Shown: positions 1 through 8,148, numbered from the stretch's first letter. The stretch is 14,772 nt of DNA from Eimeria necatrix (GCF_000499385.1 NW_013654736.1:1-14772); one strand, 5' to 3'. Notes: a model not told the origin generated them from the sequence alone. Numbers and translations are program-made.

Positions 1-185
1 TTGTGTGCTTGGCCCCACAGAGAGTCCTACAGTGACCACGAATTCACTACTAATGTCTGTGTACGGTTACTTACCTGCACTTGTGTGCGCATGTTTAGCC
101 ACAGTCGACACAACTGCAAATCACAACTGATCTTGCATAGGGCAATTTTTAAATGCGGAATAACGTTGGGTTTTAACTATCAGAT
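1..185 (+). repeat. Direct repeat copy 1 (truncated by window edge)
   Basis: This stretch recurs at 2598-2782 at a constant offset of 2597 bases. I find two substitutions over 185 bases (G85 against C2682, A162 against G2759) and no gaps. Homology stops abruptly after position 185. The left end is the window edge, so the repeat may begin earlier. An 86-codon frame runs through it, but it opens with TTG and the second copy carries a different downstream partner, so I do not call a gene. The near identity means a recent duplication or a young interspersed element. Confidence 0.95.
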
Positions 186-1282
186 GGAAAAATTACAAGC
201 GAAATACGTGGTGGATTCACTTTACTGCAACTTTACATTTCAGTTTGATAGGGCTTCATAGAGCGGTTAACTTTTGCTCTCTCAAATAAAAGGGGACTAT
301 CCATCATTCGAAAGTTACGTCAAACATATCCTATGCGCCATGTTCCAGAGCATCTTCCTGCCTCCAGAAGGATAATTTGGAGGTTGCAAGCTGCCGCGGC
401 AAGGCTCAGCTTGATCATACTCCGCACCATAGCCATACATTGCACACGCGCACTTTTAGTGTCTTTAGTTGTTGGTACATGCTTATCCATTCAGCCCGAA
501 CTAAACCAAGGGACTAACCCTAACGTTAAATCGAATCTTGGATGCAACGGAAGAATTCGAACGTCTTCAAGATGGAACGCACTTAAGGAGCAATTATTTC
601 ATTTTTTTCATCCGCAAATTGAATTTTTCGGCGACGCAGAGCACGTATATTTTATACGCTGAATGATGAGCCAAAATTTGCCTGGTTCGACACTAAAACC
701 CTCGTGAAGGAAAACGTCTTTTCCTAGAAAACCACTTCTTTGCCTGGCCTATCGCCTGGATAAGCCAGTACTCTTTCATCTGATAAGAAATAGGTTTTCT
801 TACTGCATAACCTTTCGTTCACTAAATCCATGCTTTCTTGACGTTTGGTGCCTTCCAAGCGAAGCGCTTTCTGAGTTTCGCACCATTGAGTCGGATGCTT
901 TCGGCCGTATCCGCAGGATGGGTTGTGCAGCTTCACTTCATTTTAGTCTTCACCAAAAGCTGGTAAATTTCAAACTGTTACAAAATGCACCATCCGCGAG
1001 CGAGAGTTTGGGTGAGTTGTAAACTGTGTGTGTGGTTTATCACGTTAGTGGCAGCTCAAACTCCTGTGGACAGTGAGCTTGAATTGGTTAGTAAAAATAC
1101 ACCAAACCATTAACCTTTAAGGTGTGGTCGTTGTCGCGACTACCAGCAATTATTTGTTCTCGTAACAGAGCGTTCTAACACGCGCTTGACTTCGTTTTAG
1201 CTACGGATACCGCTGCACTAAACTTGTATTCTGATCGTAAGCTCAGTTCGGTCCAAGATCACATATATCTGCAAACATTTAG
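186..1282. other. Stretch without a supported gene
   Basis: No gene is supported here. A 109-codon frame at 333-662 (+) has a long hydrophobic stretch in its first half (residues about 24-52) and a basic, tryptophan-containing second half. Its start context is poor and its length is what chance would give. A telomere-like string CTAACCCTAAC lies at about 513-523 but is too short to interpret. A 70-codon minus-strand frame at 724-936 has no recognisable motif. AATAAA occurs near 284, which is not informative by itself. Confidence 0.5.
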
Positions 1283-1320
1283 AGAGCGTTTTACGCTAGA
1301 GTGGCTTCCGACGATGAGCA

Positions 1321-1407
1321 GTGGAAGCCATGTGGGTCATTCACTGGTGCGGCCCTCGACAAGTTAGGCTGAAACAGTGCAATAAAACATTTCAATTTTT
1401 GGGCTGA
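1321..1407 (+). other. Exon-like open frame in tandem unit 1 (family X)
   Basis: After an acceptor-like CAG (1319-1321) the frame reads GTG GAA GCC and stays open for 28 codons to TGA. The matching frame in unit 2 has exactly the same length and stop. Shared residues include VEA, VIH, a cysteine, PRQ, LK, NK and FQ. Roughly four of the codon differences are synonymous and several others are conservative. This could be a remnant of a coding exon, or simply shared ancestry of non-coding DNA. There is no start codon or neighbouring exon I can join to it. Confidence 0.3.
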
Positions 1408-1487
1408 TTTCCCCCATAATCTGTTTTCACATTGTGAAGAGCGCTGCGCTCAACTAAGGTTCCCGTACGGTGCTGCCTGGGTGACCA

Positions 1488-1574
1488 GTGGAAGCCATAC
1501 GGGTCATTCACTGCTGCAGTCCACGACAAATTGAGCTGAAACAATGGAATAAGTCGTTTCAATATTTAAGCTGA
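1488..1574 (+). other. Exon-like open frame in tandem unit 2 (family X)
   Basis: This is the counterpart of 1321-1407. The acceptor-like CAG (1486-1488) is followed by VEAIRVIHCC, then PRQIELKQWNKSFQYL and a stop. The W-x-x-S-F spacing and the preceding cysteine pair loosely resemble conserved positions of Eimeria SAG proteins, but that is a weak match made by eye. The same cag|TGGAAGCC start returns at 3567 and 6438. Confidence 0.3.
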
Positions 1575-1780
1575 TTTCTTTCCAGAATCCATAGTCTACT
1601 TTCACATTATAAAGAGCACTCTTTGCCGGCACCATATTGCGAAAACATCAGTGCCTGCTGCAATAGTGGTTTGCCCACCATCGTTTTGATCACTTATGCC
1701 AGTATCTGTGAAATGGCTGTTGCTTCCTTTGCAGCATTAGTTTATTGTTGTAGGGGCTGTTTTCTCTGCTGATCCGACAA

Positions 1781-1885
1781 TCGCCGCAGGAAACTCTGCT
1801 CCGGCAGTGAACGCCTCAACACGCACTTCACAGTTTAGTTGTGTTGTACTTCATAATGGCCTTGGAGAGCATTACTCTTTGATGG
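1781..1885 (-). repeat. Inverted repeat arm 1 (105 bp)
   Basis: The reverse complement of this stretch matches 2783-2886 at about 90% identity, with about ten substitutions and one single-base gap. Shared strings include gtaatgctctcca, ggccattatgaagt, gaagtgcgtgttgag and cactgccggagcagag. Homology ends at 1781. The two arms face each other across about 900 bases. Confidence 0.93.
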
Positions 1886-2597
1886 AGTTGCGCACGGAGA
1901 GCAAGCAACATACAAAATTTGACAGGAGACCATCCTGCAAACAAGCCTCCGCTAGCCACGTCGCTTCGCCTTGACAAAAAAAATAGTGCCCCTCAGCTTG
2001 TTGAAAGCCCAAATATATCAGCCAGGATCGCCTCCACTATAGGGAATACGCACACTGTTGTTCCAACAGTGTCTGGGTTGAGCTGCTCGCATCTTGCTGC
2101 CGGCAGACAGCCCAGGAAATTAGTTTCAAGACTTGACGACTGAACGTTTCCACCATTGGCAGGTTTTTGCCTTCCGTTTCGTCATTCTTTCACCGACATA
2201 TCCAGCGTCTTCTCTCTAATTTCCGTTATGTGTCTGCTTTCGGCCTCTGCTTTATCGCTGCTATTGTTTTGCGTAACGCGTTACCTTCGATTTGTTCTCC
2301 CCACTCGTTTTTGTATTGCTTATTATCATCATCGTCTTCCAACATAATTGAATCGCCTTTATTTTGAGTGTAGCACGTTCCATGTTTCCAGATCATTTTC
2401 TGCGAAATTGGCAAATTGGCCTGCCTATTCAAATTTTGTCTCCCTTATTTGTTCCTCCTGCTCATCAATTTACTTCTAAACGCATTTGTTCTTGAGTTTT
2501 GTTTAAGTGCCTCTTTGCTTTGCTAGCTTACTCGCTGCTTGTTTTTCCTTCTTTTTCGTATCTCCTGTTCTTGTAGCATCTTCGAAGTCCGTGGCTT
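1886..2597. other. Spacer between the inverted arms, pyrimidine-rich on the + strand from about 2150
   Basis: No gene is supported. Frames of 60-75 codons exist on both strands but carry no motif. From about 2150 to 2597 the plus strand is strikingly rich in T and C, with short runs of tttc, ttct and cttt and few purine runs. This is strand-asymmetric composition of the kind seen in introns or untranslated regions. It ends where the direct repeat begins at 2598. Confidence 0.5.
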
Positions 2598-2782
2598 TTG
2601 TGTGCTTGGCCCCACAGAGAGTCCTACAGTGACCACGAATTCACTACTAATGTCTGTGTACGGTTACTTACCTGCACTTGTCTGCGCATGTTTAGCCACA
2701 GTCGACACAACTGCAAATCACAACTGATCTTGCATAGGGCAATTTTTAAATGCGGAATGACGTTGGGTTTTAACTATCAGAT
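2598..2782 (+). repeat. Direct repeat copy 2
   Basis: This matches 1-185 with 183 of 185 bases identical. Its right edge (2782) is immediately adjacent to the first base of inverted arm 2 (2783). In copy 1 the bases after the repeat are unrelated to that arm. The junction is therefore a real breakpoint of a rearrangement or insertion. Confidence 0.95.
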
Positions 2783-2886
2783 CCACCAAACAGTAATGCT
2801 CTCCAGGGCCATTATGAAGTGCAACACAACAAACTTTGAAGTGCGTGTTGAGACTTTCACTGCCGGAGCAGAGCTTCCCTCGGCGA
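2783..2886 (+). repeat. Inverted repeat arm 2 (104 bp)
   Basis: This is the partner of 1781-1885 in opposite orientation. Read on the plus strand it is open in the frame of a 133-codon ORF (2598-2999; MLSRAIMKC near its start). The other arm, read in the same sense, has one extra T that breaks that frame. If this was ever coding, arm 1 is the broken copy. I find no target-site duplication next to either arm. Confidence 0.93.
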
Positions 2887-3466
2887 AAAGACCGCCCTTC
2901 TGTTCACCCTTTAACGGCGCAGGCAGGCGGAATCTTTTGACACAGAGTGCCTCAGCTTTTGCAATGCCCTTTTCTGGGGCAGTCCTGGCGGAGGCATAAC
3001 TTCTTGTTTCGCATTCTGGCCTTCGCCCAAGCGTCCGATGCCTTGCAGAAAACGCCCCCTTTACTCTATTAGCCTTGTGCCGTCGGCCTCTGCAAGGATA
3101 CCTTCTGTACCTTCAACTTTCTGTAGGATCCAAGGTTGATGTGCAGCAAAGTTTTGTGCAGGCAAGAGTTTTCAAATTAGAAGGCGTGAATGTTCAAATT
3201 ATGAGAGGCTCACTTAGTGTCGAGCATCATGAAGTTTACTTGGTCACTTTGTCACCCGTACAGAGAAACTCCGAATACGCAACTGTACCAAATACAGATT
3301 GTTGACGGTACAAAATATACTGCGGAGGCCAACAGCGCAAGACTGGGAAATATTGCAGCCAGGCGTTTCCATTTCAGCAGGCGTGAATCGTCGAAGTACA
3401 GGAAGCTAAACTAGTGCCGAGTTTATCGAAGGCTGCTCGCTTTTTGCCGCCCCGGTATGCGTTAAT
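2887..3466. other. Stretch without a supported gene
   Basis: Frames of 65-76 codons lie at 3075-3305 and 3217-3414 on the plus strand, overlap in different frames, and have no motif, signal sequence or good start context. I see no repeat of the families described elsewhere in the window. Confidence 0.4.
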
Positions 3467-3566
3467 GTGCTCTTCATGCCCCGTCTATTTGCGAAAGCTA
3501 CTGCCGGCTTCTGCGCCATCGTCAGCAGCGTGCTAAGCATTGATTTGCTGTCACTCGAACTACTAT

Positions 3567-3727
3567 CAGTGGAAGCCACTCACTCCACTTGTTTCGTTGG
3601 AATAAAGCGGGCCAGAATAGGCAGTTTACAGCAGCGGCACAACAGAGATTCCCCGTCCCTGTATACGGAATCTTTCAAGTTCATGCTGGGTTTCGGTGCC
3701 ACAACGACTAACCAAGCTTATGCATAG
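3567..3727 (+). other. Exon-like segment starting cag|TGGAAGCC (family X)
   Basis: The third cag|TGGAAGCC is at 3567. In the same relative frame as 1321 and 1488 the peptide begins VEATHSTC and continues open for about 50 codons to a stop at 3727, within an 86-codon frame that starts upstream at 3467. A cysteine followed by an arginine-containing, helix-like run (KRARIGSLQQ) loosely recalls the first conserved cysteine and N-x-x-R-x-x-A-G-L region of Eimeria SAG proteins. The match is by eye and the 5' acceptor is only plausible. Confidence 0.25.
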
Positions 3728-4196
3728 TTGCGCCAGGAAGTATGGTCATGACGGGCTTTGGAATATATCCGCTTTTCGCTTCTGGTGTTTGTCTTGCTTT
3801 ATGCGGTGCAAGCTGAGCGTTCTTTGTGTAGTCTCTCTTTTGCCTACGCCAACAGCCAGCTAAACGCCTAATTGCTAATGCGTGGCTCCCAGCATGCTTG
3901 GAATAGGAAAACATCATTAGATCGTTCTTTTGCAATGCTGTACTTGATGCACAAGCGAATACTGCATTGAGACGCTGTGTGTCATAAGCTCGCATCTCAG
4001 CGTCAGCCAGCCTCTGCATTGCTTGCTCGCACCGCCATTTCAGTGTTTTTCGGTGTCCTACGTTATAAAAGGCGTCGTTAGTAACCCATGCTCGCAGTCT
4101 AACTTCATTGGAGATTTGTTCTTGTTTGTCGTCCACGGAATGCGCTCCCCATCTCCCAATTCGGGTCAAGTGGAACAGGATGGCATATATCATCAT
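3708..4196 (-). CDS. Unrecognised 162-codon ORF, possible exon
   Basis: This is one of the three longest open frames. It is rich in Arg, Ala and His, with scattered cysteines and tryptophans, no signal peptide and no membrane span. A mid-section (QAMQRLADAEMRAYDTQRLN, residues about 59-78) could form an amphipathic helix. I do not recognise a family. Frames of this length are expected less than once to about once by chance in a window of this size and composition, so I hold it as a candidate only. Confidence 0.2.
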   Translation of the reverse strand: MMIYAILFHLTRIGRWGAHSVDDKQEQISNEVRLRAWVTNDAFYNVGHRKTLKWRCEQAMQRLADAEMRAYDTQRLNAVFACASSTALQKNDLMMFSYSKHAGSHALAIRRLAGCWRRQKRDYTKNAQLAPHKARQTPEAKSGYIPKPVMTILPGATMHKLG

Positions 4197-4354
4197 ATCA
4201 TTTCACCATGGTGCGGCCAGTTTTACAGAATTCTGAATGGTTACGCGGGCAAGATTGATGTTTTCTACCTCATAGTAAGCCGTTAGGGTAAAATAAAGCT
4301 CTGCAGTGGATGGCGCTGCGTGCTACATGCTGGTTTCAGTGGCAATTTGGGATT

Positions 4355-4634
4355 TCAGGGTACGTTGATAAGGCTGGCTTGGATTCTACTTGCTGAACAC
4401 CCAGGCAAACTGGCCGGAGAACAAAGTGTTAGCACACCATTCAGCTCACGAAAGAGTAAACAGTCGAATGACAGTAGTAGTAGACTGCGGCTGTCTGTAG
4501 ATTCCTCCTTTAATGCGTCGGAAATGAATACACGTGTGCCCCGTCCGCTTTCCCTGCCCAGGTTGAGTGTTTTAGCGCAAATGCAAGCTGCACTGTCGTT
4601 CAAATCTTCAGCATTCTGCATACTGAAGCTTTAG
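4355..4634. other. Overlapping open frames on both strands, unresolved
   Basis: A plus-strand 104-codon frame (4320-4634) and a minus-strand 88-codon frame (4355-4621) overlap almost fully, so at most one is real. The plus frame passes an acceptor-like ggatttcag at about 4350-4358 and a Ser-rich stretch around 4470 (agtagtagtag). The minus frame contains VLTLCSPASLPG, which resembles the V-C-L-x-x-P motif of SAG C-terminal exons. Neither has a supporting neighbour. Confidence 0.15.
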
Positions 4635-5094
4635 CTAATGCACGGCAAACCAAATATGCGTCTGACAGACCAGAACGAAATTTGCTTTGCGTTTGAAGGC
4701 TTATGCAATCAGTCAAGAAATACCGTTGGCCCACGAGTTCACCAGAATTACTACTGCCGATGACACAGTTAGCTAATTCTAGGTTGTTTTGCGGTGCGCT
4801 ATTCGTCCTTCAGCTTTTCGGCAGCAAAAGCTAAATAGCAGCAAACTGCAACTTCACTTTTTAGTGCAAGGCGTTTAGTCCCAGCGTGAACAAACGCAGG
4901 TAGTGCTACGACAGGCGCACAAGTGACTAAAATGTGTCGGCTTTGAAACCCAGATAACGTCGAAGGAGTAGGCGGCTCGTAAAGTGCAATCAGTGTGTAA
5001 AAACAAACTCATCTCGGAAACAAATCAGATATGCTTGCATCGAGTATAAGACCTTTCTGATTCTGGAAAGCTACGCTGTATTTGTCCGGACGTT
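4635..5094. other. Stretch without a supported gene
   Basis: Stops are frequent in all frames. I see no tRNA-like cloverleaf, no microsatellite and no copy of the repeat modules seen elsewhere. Confidence 0.4.
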
Positions 5095-5367
5095 TTGGCT
5101 TCTCACAAATCAAGGATGCACATTGAGCAGCTAGAGATCAACAGGAAAGCTTCAGCAGTCCGCGTCTTTCACAAGCTACAAGTTCTGGACGAAGATATCA
5201 TTAATTCATGCAAAGTTTCATTCCTAGGAACGCAACCAGTGCGTTCACGCAAAAAAAGCAAAAAGCAACGAGGAAGTTCTTCATATCGGCTAAGGCAAAC
5301 TCACGAATCTAGACATCTGTACAGTTTCTTCCCGAAATACGCCATTTTGTGGAAACGTAGGGAGTGA
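5095..5367 (+). other. Exon-like frame in diverged repeat unit A
   Basis: The frame is open for 90 codons (no ATG at its 5' end; it opens with TTG). Its middle reads SCKVSFLGTQP followed by a very basic RSRKKSKKQR stretch. The homologous segment at 10193-10250 translates in the same frame as TRKVPFFGIQP then TRPRKEN and a stop, so the peptide-level resemblance is clear. I infer a coding ancestor with a V-[SP]-F core, comparable to the VSF position of Eimeria SAG exons. The unit-B copy is interrupted. Confidence 0.35.
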
Positions 5368-5379
5368 GCTCACGCTGAC
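5156..5379 (+). repeat. Diverged dispersed repeat, copy A
   Basis: This aligns with 10144-10362 from cagtccgcg, through gcaaagtt/cattc, cgcaaa and ttcatatc, then the ctcatga/ctcacga region, to gtaggga-tga and cgctga. I estimate 60-70% identity with small gaps. The spacing between copies is about 5 kb. The last 19 bases (after gtag) resemble the GAnGTGCGTTC module found many times downstream. The divergence indicates an old duplication. Confidence 0.65.
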
Positions 5380-5567
5380 TGGCCAGATGCATAACCAACT
5401 TGTCCTGGCTGCTATTGCAACCGTGTTTCGGATTAATCACCGATGCGCTGATATTGACTGAGCTGTTCTGGTGTTGGGTTTCATGAGCACCTTTTTGACA
5501 CTTTCCAGCCGTCCTGTCTTGTGCCTGTTTACTCAACCTGTCGGTGAACAACTGCTTTTTCACATTT

Positions 5568-6437
5568 GGTCACTGCGTGCAATTACTTTTCATTTCCTTC
5601 GGCCTAATAATGTACGCAAGCTAATGATAAAGCGCTATTAATAAAAAGGACATGCACCTCAGTGGTTCAGTTCAAGAGCGAACTTATTGAGCGAAGCCTC
5701 ACTAGCAAGGGCACAGGTTTTATAGCGAAAGAAAAATTGCCTGTTGCGTCACTTGGAGATGCTATTAAGTATGCATTGGGCGGAGATTCTTTCTACGTAT
5801 GCATTTAATCGAAAAGTGGTTCCTATCAATTCATTTGCTTTTTCCTACTTGCTTTCACTATTTTTGCCGCCTACGGCCCGCTTAACTCCGTTATTGGGAG
5901 AGGGCGTGAAGTGGCCAGGCTCTCAAGCCTGGTGAATAGTCAAGGAGATATAGGCCGTAAAACCGTATCTCGGAATAAATTCCTGTGAAATTTAGTATTG
6001 GAGAAAAGTGCTTCAAAATGCGGCACGGACGTGCCATTATTCTCCAAAGGGACACAATAAGTTGAATGGATTGAGTCAGAAGTCTTGAGTGGGACTTCCT
6101 TGTCATCGGTTTGAAAGATATTTCATGCACACTTTGTCTTGCTCAATAGCCTTGTTTCTCTATTCAGTGGAGTAGTCTACTCCGCACCTTACTTCCCGGC
6201 ATTTTGATCTCGACTACTTGTTCCAGTGTAGTTCTGCACTAGCACCACGTTTTCCAGATCCCGCCATCATTAATGACTGTATTTGTGAGTTGAGTTAACA
6301 TTTTGAGTCATTTGGCTTCTGCGTATGTTTTGTTAGAGCTGTCTGCTTGTGACTGTTCGCCCTCACACGTATAATTTACCCTGTTGTGCGGACAATTTTC
6401 ACCAGACGACTGTTAGAATGGCAAAGCTACCCCAGGC
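5568..6437. other. Stretch without a supported gene
   Basis: Only short frames occur here. It contains the hairpin at 5915-5932. A 79-codon minus-strand frame (5891-6130) and a 63-codon plus-strand frame (5744-5935) have no motif. Confidence 0.4.
5915..5932. other. Perfect hairpin, 7-bp stem, 4-base loop
   Basis: CCAGGCT, then loop CTCA, then AGCCTGG. A G-T pair could extend the stem by one. It lies near the 3' end of a short plus-strand frame that stops at 5935. One short perfect stem per 15 kb is not surprising, so function is open. Confidence 0.4.
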
Positions 6438-6505
6438 CAGTGGAAGCCTTGCAGGAACACACTGCTGCATGTCTCTTTCCTCAAAACATTGAATCCAAAT
6501 TGTGA
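6438..6505 (+). other. Exon-like segment starting cag|TGGAAGCC (family X)
   Basis: The fourth cag|TGGAAGCC. The frame reads VEALQEHTAAC, then LFPQNIESKL and a stop, 21 codons in all. Compared with the copy at 1488, both carry VEA, a His near position 7-8, a cysteine, P-x-x-I-E and K. The DNA also shares cactgctgca at the same place. This supports common descent of the four segments. It sits about 170 bases upstream of the membrane-protein ORF at 6671, but I have no evidence that they are spliced together. Confidence 0.3.
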
Positions 6506-6670
6506 AACTGAGTTCTCCAATCTTTCATTTGCAACAGTTTGGGCGCTGCTCATTTGTTTACTCATTGTGAAGAGTCCGCATTGCTGGCAGCGTATGCCGG
6601 GATCGGCGGTTCTCGCCTCTATAGTGGCTAGTTCACTATCGACTCTACAAGCGGCACCAATCCCTTTAAA

Positions 6671-7057
6671 ATGGCATCTTACATGCTTTTTGGCAGTATA
6701 TTCCTCGGTATGGCGACTGTGCTTGCGGCAGGTTTGCCTCACGGTGGGTACGCTGCTCCGGAAGTGATCGAAGCTCCTCTATCAAACGATCCACCGGTCC
6801 ACCTTTTAGATGCTCACAAAAGAGGTACTGTTTCGACGATGTATACTATTTCCCTCTTGCTCTTTTTTTCTGTGGCAGCCATGGCGGCTGTCACAGTTCT
6901 CACATTGCAATGCCACAAGGCTCTTGTCTCACAGCGTGGTCTTGGCTCAATCGTGAGAACACTTGCAGACAAAAGCAACCCGTCTTGCACTGTAAGCCGA
7001 CAAGTCACCAATATTTTCCATAAATCAGCCAAAAGGGTGCACTTTGAGCAATCCTAA
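6671..7057 (+). CDS. Putative small type I membrane protein, signal peptide plus one span
   Basis: This is a 128-residue ORF. The start lies in the context TTTAAAATGGC, close to the AAAATGG context favoured in coccidian genes, which supports this ATG. Residues about 1-20 (MASYMLFGSIFLGMATVLAA) have the short N-region, hydrophobic core and small residues of a signal peptide. Residues about 21-56 would be a short luminal or extracellular part. Residues about 57-79 (YTISLLLFFSVAAMAAVTVL within it) form a clear transmembrane helix. The last 49 residues are basic (KR, HK, several single K and R), which fits a cytosolic tail. No catalytic or family motif is recognised. If real, it would enter the secretory pathway and reach a membrane or secretory organelle. 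Alternatives are a first exon of a longer gene (a GT follows AGAG at about 6822) or a chance ORF. The combined signal, span and start context make it the best gene candidate here. Confidence 0.5.
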   Translation: MASYMLFGSIFLGMATVLAAGLPHGGYAAPEVIEAPLSNDPPVHLLDAHKRGTVSTMYTISLLLFFSVAAMAAVTVLTLQCHKALVSQRGLGSIVRTLADKSNPSCTVSRQVTNIFHKSAKRVHFEQS

Positions 7058-7208
7058 TAGGCTGACGTTACGGAGACCTGTCCTACATTGACAATCAACA
7101 CGAAGCTAGGGATTGTTTGAGAGAGTGGTCTTGGGGCGTCTTACGCCATTATCAGTTGATAGGGACTGCATATGTACGTTTTGAATGGGCCAGGATATAT
7201 CGGACTCA

Positions 7209-7241
7209 ATGGATTGCTCTCGCGATGCGATGGATTGCTCT
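7209..7241 (+). repeat. Short tandem duplication, 21-bp period
   Basis: ATGGATTGCTCT occurs at 7209-7220 and again at 7230-7241. The 21-base period keeps any frame, and in the frame of a 64-codon ORF (7117-7311) it gives WIALAMR followed by WIALAF. It is a local slippage duplication. Confidence 0.8.
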
Positions 7242-7285
7242 GGCGTTTGTATGCGGTCACAGAATTTGCCAATGCTATGTTTGCG

Positions 7286-7804
7286 TTACTCACTCACGAA
7301 TGCTTCTGTAGAGATGAGGTAGCGCTGCTCCGTAGTGACTGCAGTATTCTGTAGGGAGCCACTTGAGGTTTCAAGCTTGTTTGTCTTGCTGACATGCGGG
7401 CTATTTTGTGGATGAACGCCGTCGTTGCCTCCCATCAAGAGGTGAGGCGGACCAGAATAGGCATGTGGCTGCAACCCAAGAGCTGGGTCTTCCTCTCTGT
7501 GCCCGCAGAAGCGTTGGAATCCGCAGTGATTCTTCTTGCTTGCAGTCTCACTGATTGAGTTTTTCCAGTTACGCCCGGTGGCCTGAGAATGATCATGCTT
7601 AAGGCGGTTCTGAAAAATTCTTTTTTCAACATCAGATGCTTTTCCAGGTTTATTCAGCAAGCCATTATACACTAAACAGTGTAACTTGTGGGCTGCTTGC
7701 GCATTGTCTGTTGCTTTGCTGCTCGCCAGAAAAGCATCGAACTTTTCAGATTTGGTTTTGTGCATACATGAACTAAAGTATCTGCTTTCGATTACCCTTT
7801 GCAA
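7286..7804 (-). CDS. Unrecognised 172-codon ORF, possible exon
   Basis: This is a hydrophilic frame, rich in Lys, Ser, Asn, Gln and His, with five cysteines and no signal or membrane segment. A central stretch reads HKLHCLVYNGLLNKPGKA (about residues 39-56) and loosely resembles the V-C-L-x-N-x-L-x-x-G-K-A string of SAG C-terminal exons, but a single loose match is not enough. Even composition and absence of low complexity make it slightly more protein-like than neighbouring frames. A long open frame on one strand with only short frames opposite is weak support. It may be an exon of a minus-strand gene or chance. Confidence 0.25.
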   Translation of the reverse strand: MQRVIESRYFSSCMHKTKSEKFDAFLASSKATDNAQAAHKLHCLVYNGLLNKPGKASDVEKRIFQNRLKHDHSQATGRNWKNSISETASKKNHCGFQRFCGHREEDPALGLQPHAYSGPPHLLMGGNDGVHPQNSPHVSKTNKLETSSGSLQNTAVTTEQRYLISTEAFVSE

Positions 7805-8148
7805 GCGCTGGGGAGACCGATAGACTTATGGAGAGGCCAGCTGCAGTGGCTAGGGCCAGAGTCGCACCTAAGCGCCAGTTTGTCTGCATATTACTTGCAC
7901 ATGTGGCCACAAGTGAAACAGATTCTATTCATCCATCAGGAAATCTGTTGCCTGTCCCGCTCGAGCGAGGTAGTGGGGCGCCAGAGGTGTTCCCTCGCTA
8001 CGAGCTTGGACAGCTTCAGAAGTATGGATCGACGGTACTGTCTTGGGTGGAGCTAGCTCAGTTGAAATCCATTAAAATATGTCGAGATGCGCAACGCACC
8101 TTGAACTTCGTTGTTTTCTGAAATCTTAGGCAACTTGTTAATGCAATA

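Larger units (their letters stand above)
1283..1680 (+). repeat. Tandem repeat, unit about 155-178 bp, two clear copies and a decayed third
   Basis: Unit 1 includes 1319-1446 and unit 2 includes 1486-1620. Both run cagtggaagccat, gtcattcactg, ctgaaacA, tttcaat, ctgattt, then ttcacatt and aagagc. The cores are 167 bases apart and clearly homologous but diverged. The upstream part (agagcg to cagtgg) also matches between units, with a roughly 12-base length difference. A third degraded unit is suggested from about 1613, where agagc is followed by an agtggtttgccc string at 1665. This is an ageing tandem duplication. Confidence 0.75.

Noticed and set aside
1..261. Gene of 86 codons at the window start
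   Set aside because: It opens with TTG, lies inside a repeat whose other copy continues into a different sequence, and has no motif.
513..523. Second telomere-like site CTAACCCTAAC
   Set aside because: Less than two units and of the hexamer rather than heptamer type; expected by chance.
333..662. 109-codon frame with a hydrophobic stretch as a membrane protein
   Set aside because: The hydrophobic part is broken by charged and His residues, the start context is poor and the length is ordinary for chance.
660..720. tRNA-like ggttcgac string
   Set aside because: No acceptor, D or anticodon stems can be paired around it. Other TTCGA strings also failed.
1283..1680. CRISPR array
   Set aside because: Only two or three long diverged units with no short conserved repeat and spacer pattern, and the context is eukaryotic.
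2156..2367. Two overlapping hydrophobic frames as membrane proteins
   Set aside because: They follow from the T/C-rich composition, which yields Phe, Leu and Ser codons in several frames.
4355..4621. Minus-strand SAG-like terminal exon (VLTLCSPASLPG)
   Set aside because: A single motif match with no module core, no upstream partner and an equally long plus-strand frame; it shows how easily such short matches arise.
6413..7032. Minus-strand frames opposite the 6671 ORF
   Set aside because: No signal, motif or start context; they look like shadows of the plus-strand sequence.
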